A DNA stretch of 64,000 nucleotides. Origin: Toxorhynchites rutilus septentrionalis. Lineage: Eukaryota > Arthropoda > Insecta > Diptera > Culicidae. The position numbers and the translations under genes are program-made. Within the stretch, counting starts at the first letter, position 1; every line of letters starts with the position of its first letter. Below the pieces are notes generated by a model. That model made no database searches. It worked only from the letters and a program-made list of their open reading frames with translations, and was not told the DNA's origin. The stretch is from assembly GCF_029784135.1 (NCBI RefSeq), contig NC_073744.1, forward strand, positions 32,619,380 to 32,683,379, in the 5' to 3' direction. Shown here piece by piece: positions 61,496 to 64,000 of the stretch.

Positions 61496-61671
61496 CAAAC
61501 TTTGCTTTTAAAAAACTAAGCTGGCAACCCTGGACAAGTTCATTCGTCGTAAACAGAGAATCAATCTCTCTCTAAAAAAATGGATACAATGTGTATGTGT
61601 GCGTGCGTATTGAATGTGTAGAGTATGAATCGATTGAAGCATGGTCAGTCGATTTACGCAATTATTTACTT

Positions 61672-61677
61672 TTTATT
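61672..61677 (-). terminator. Polyadenylation signal of the second THEM6-like gene
   Basis: AATAAA on the minus strand, about 60 bp after the stop codon. Confidence 0.55.
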
Positions 61678-61734
61678 ATCACACTTTCGAAGCACTTTTA
61701 CCGCGAGAACGCTATCATGCCGTATGTTTTCATC

Positions 61735-62382
61735 TCATCGCTCCTTCCGCAATTTTTGGCTGGACACTTCGTTGGCCTGCGACCAAAGTCTTAGTTCCTC
61801 CAGTTGTTCGGGTTTGTCCCGGCACTCTTCAAATCCATCCATAATCTCCGCCAGCCGCACATCGCACCCGGTCACACCCTGTTTCGAAAAGGCAATCGCA
61901 CGCACGAAGTCATCGAAAAGGGTGACGAATTTATGCTCGAAATAGAGACTTTTATCATCCCACCATGCCAGCCGAGTTTCGATTCGGAAAGGCCGAAACA
62001 GTGGCAGCTTTTTGCGATAGCGGATCATCGCAGAACTTTGCACTGCCGATCCCCCTAGTGGTTTGATTGCCGACCAGAACGCGGTCCGGCCGTACCAGTG
62101 GAAGCGGGTAAAATCCAGCTCGCGCAGGAAGCGCGCGTTGTTCATATGGTCAATGAACATATCGATGTCCTGGGTGGTGCAAAGACCTAGAATTGATTGT
62201 GTAATTCACTCATGTGTTCTAATGTATATAGAACTGTAAATAAACTCACCATATGTGGTTATAGTATCGGTCATTTTAAGGTTTCTATTCGAGCATGCGA
62301 CAGTTGCGATCGTGAACGCGACGCGTATGAAGTAATTAAAATCGAACGCGATGTACAGCATCGCCAATATCATCCACCACAT
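61735..62382 (-). CDS. THEM6: THEM6-like hotdog-fold protein, second paralog
   Basis: Minus-strand exons 62382-62250 and 62186-61735 with a 63-bp GT-AG intron give 194 residues. The start MWWMILAM is the first ATG; upstream in frame there is a non-ATG codon. A hydrophobic N-terminal anchor (MILAMLYIAFDFNYFIRVAF) is followed by the family signature HMNNARFLRELDFTRFHWYG. Then come AMIRYRKKLPLFRPFRIETR, AWWDDKSLYFEHKFVTLFDD and the tail SSQKLRKER. Domain order and C-terminus match the paralog at 35718-36311. The intron falls at the Gly before LCTTQD, where that paralog is uninterrupted. Substrate unknown. Confidence 0.93.
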
Positions 62383-62753
62383 TTTGTTCCGGTTAGAAGA
62401 GAAGTTGTACACTAGACAAAGCTATGACTTAAATAAAGTGTAGACTGTGATGGAACGTCAGAAGACTTTAATGAACTGTGAACAATTCTTCTTAGGAACC
62501 GAAAAATGAACCTGATTTATGTTATCAACACTAGACATCGGAAAAGTGCAAATCAATCACCTTATCTATCATTTTTATCGCCGTCTAATAACCACTGTTA
62601 ACTCCACGACTTGCTAATGTGTACTGGTGATTCGTTAATGGTAATGGTAATGGTAATGAATTAGAGAGACTTTAAACTCTGAGAGTTCATTCGTCTCTAA
62701 TGATTCGATAATCTGGGAGTATTGATATATAACAACAGGGAACCAAAACGGCA
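62383..62753. other. Upstream region of the second THEM6-like gene
   Basis: Probable 5' untranslated region and promoter. A (TAATGG)n simple repeat lies at about 62636-62658. Nothing else recognised. Confidence 0.35.
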
Positions 62754-62755
62754 TA

Positions 62756-63318
62756 GCTTTAAACGGTGACCGGAATAAATCGCCACAGTAAACAACTGCA
62801 ACAGAAACAACCGCTTAGAAAAAGTGTAGTAGGCTAGAAATATTTGGCGCGGGAAAAACATCATGTGCCTCACATTTCTATTATAAATTTATTCTCTTGT
62901 TCTCGTTTTTCGAAATTTATTCTGAGGACAATGTAATGGGGACGAAGTCCCCATTTGGCGAGGATAAGGAATCGAGGCGGCCCATGCCGCCAAGATGACG
63001 CAATCCGAGTCCACCGCCGACCCGCCGTCGGAAGCGGCGGTGTCTCGCACGCAAACCTGGGATCCACTGATTGCCCGGTTAGTTTGAAACATAGGATACG
63101 ATCCTTTAGCAATGTCCGACCGAGCTCTAGCGAGCGTCGGACGGTATACGTCTGCCCGGGGCGTTACGTTTGCCTGGGGCGATACGTTTGCCCGGTTAAT
63201 TCTTGTTTTGAAATACAATACCGCGCCACAATATTTATAGCCTACTACACATTTTATAAGCGGTGGTTTCTGTTGCAGTCGTTTTCTGTGGCGATTTATT
63301 CCGGGAACCGCTTTAAAC
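62756..63318. mobile_element. Element with ~100-bp terminal inverted repeats and GC-rich core
   Basis: TA at 62754-62755 and 63319-63320 flanks long inverted arms. The left arm includes AATAAATCGCCACAG, AACTGCAACAGAAAC and GTGTAGTAGGCTA; the right arm carries their complements, with high identity over about 100 bp. The core is GC-rich, unlike the surrounding AT-rich DNA. It contains a palindrome GGGGACGAAGTCCCC (62938-62952), an inverted GTCCGAC/GTCGGAC pair (63113-63140), and three 18-bp tandem units (TACGTYTGCCYGG) at 63147, 63165 and 63183. No credible gene. Confidence 0.8.
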
Positions 63319-63320
63319 TA

Positions 63321-63538
63321 TTATAGCAAGGTATGTTGTACGCAATCTTTCTTGCAATATTATTTGAATGTGTGCAAATGGGCTCAGGAATAAAAAAGAA
63401 CCAGCTGTATGACATTCGCCATGTTTTTGGTGCCAACATCTTAAACGTCAAAAGTATTTATTTTCTTCAAAACAGCGATCCGCGTTGGCGGCATTGTGCT
63501 TCGTTTACTAGTTGGGGGGACGAATCAACGAATAGCTG
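63321..63538. other. Short unannotated stretch
   Basis: Nothing recognised between the two elements. Confidence 0.3.
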
Positions 63539-63546
63539 GTTTTCGG

Positions 63547-63865
63547 CAGGGGTTAGACATCAATTGAATATAGGCTACCCAAAATCAAAATCAATATGGC
63601 GTCATTTGTTTATCAACATATCATTTACTAGGATTGAAATCGAAAAATGCGCTGCTTTATTCTAACTGCATGAGCGATTTTCATATTTCGGTTTCACATG
63701 GAGGTGTTCACATTTAACATGGAGTTTAAAGTTAGCCACTATTCGACTATATAACCGGACCGAGTTGTAAACAACAGTAATTGATTGAACCAAAATGTCA
63801 GTGAACCGCAGCAATATTGGGTACACTGGCGATATGAGGGATTTGACGTTTTAGTCGTACCCCTG
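63547..63865. mobile_element. hAT-type MITE, family B, copy 2
   Basis: Ends CAGGGGTTAGAC and (inverted) CAGGGGTACGAC. Exact 8-bp target duplication GTTTTCGG (63539-63546 and 63866-63873). The reverse complement aligns with 18446-18793. Confidence 0.88.
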
Positions 63866-64000
63866 GTTTTCGGTCGGAATGAACGTTTTCAAAATTAAAA
63901 TTATGAATGAAAATTAGCTTTTGCATATCAAATTAGTATTCTATTTGAGTTAAAAACATTTTTGTTTGCAGTTGGTGAAAAAGTCTCATACGAAAAATGT

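Noticed and set aside
62889..63326. Overlapping open frames in the GC-rich core as genes
   Set aside because: They arise from high GC and few stops inside an element with inverted ends; no domain, and both strands are open at once.
1..64000. CRISPR array, operon, phage or bacterial features
   Set aside because: The sequence is eukaryotic with spliced genes; the repeats found are transposons, MITEs and minisatellites, not spacer arrays.

Overview
The window is insect nuclear DNA, almost certainly from a culicine mosquito. Long introns and intergenic stretches are filled with transposon debris (mariner/Tc1, hAT, BEL/Pao, non-LTR elements, tRNA-derived SINEs and many small MITEs). The predicted alanine-glyoxylate aminotransferase closely matches the Aedes aegypti AGT family in length (393 aa) and sequence. 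I cannot name the species.

Five host protein genes can be supported. (1) Vps13B runs on the + strand from 15077 to 35492. It has ten exons, and all splice phases join into one 3804-codon frame. (2) AGT lies antisense inside the 5.2-kb sixth intron of Vps13B (26970-28527, - strand, four exons). (3) An intronless THEM6-like gene (35718-36311, -) meets Vps13B tail to tail. (4) SIL1, the ER nucleotide-exchange factor for BiP, has two exons and a C-terminal KDEL (45995-47373, -). (5) A second THEM6-like paralog has one intron (61735-62382, -). These are housekeeping genes: a bridge-type lipid-transfer protein, an aminotransferase that detoxifies glyoxylate, two hotdog-fold thioesterase-like membrane proteins and an ER chaperone cofactor. 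Nothing in the sequence suggests they form one pathway.

Layout: 1-15 kb has no host gene that I can support. It holds a foldback repeat, two decayed mariner/Tc1 relics, an ancient non-LTR retrotransposon with a second LINE tail inserted into it (12-bp target duplication), a SINE-like insertion, a pogo/jerky-like relic, a LINE RNase H relic and a deleted mariner. 15-36 kb holds Vps13B, AGT and THEM6, with MITEs and a mariner relic in the two large introns. 36-45 kb holds a Tc1 relic, minisatellite units, a rearranged mariner and a BEL/Pao LTR retrotransposon inserted in that mariner (LTRs that look identical, GTCAC target duplication, broken reading frames). 45-48 kb holds a mariner relic and SIL1, followed by a TTAA-flanked MITE. 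48-52 kb holds a deleted mariner, minisatellite units and a SINE. 52.4-59.1 kb is a nest: a pair of GGGGCTGTCC inverted termini flanked by TAA encloses a 3.5-kb hAT-superfamily transposon (5-bp target duplication, spliced transposase with a single nonsense codon) and a Tc1/mariner relic. 60-61.5 kb is a run of adjoining MITEs. 61.7-64 kb holds the second THEM6 gene, a GC-rich element with ~100-bp inverted termini and another hAT MITE.

I found no clearly new host system. The most informative items are the nested AGT gene, the almost intact hAT element with 5-bp target duplication, the layered transposon insertions, and several MITE families whose ends and target duplications can be fixed to the base.
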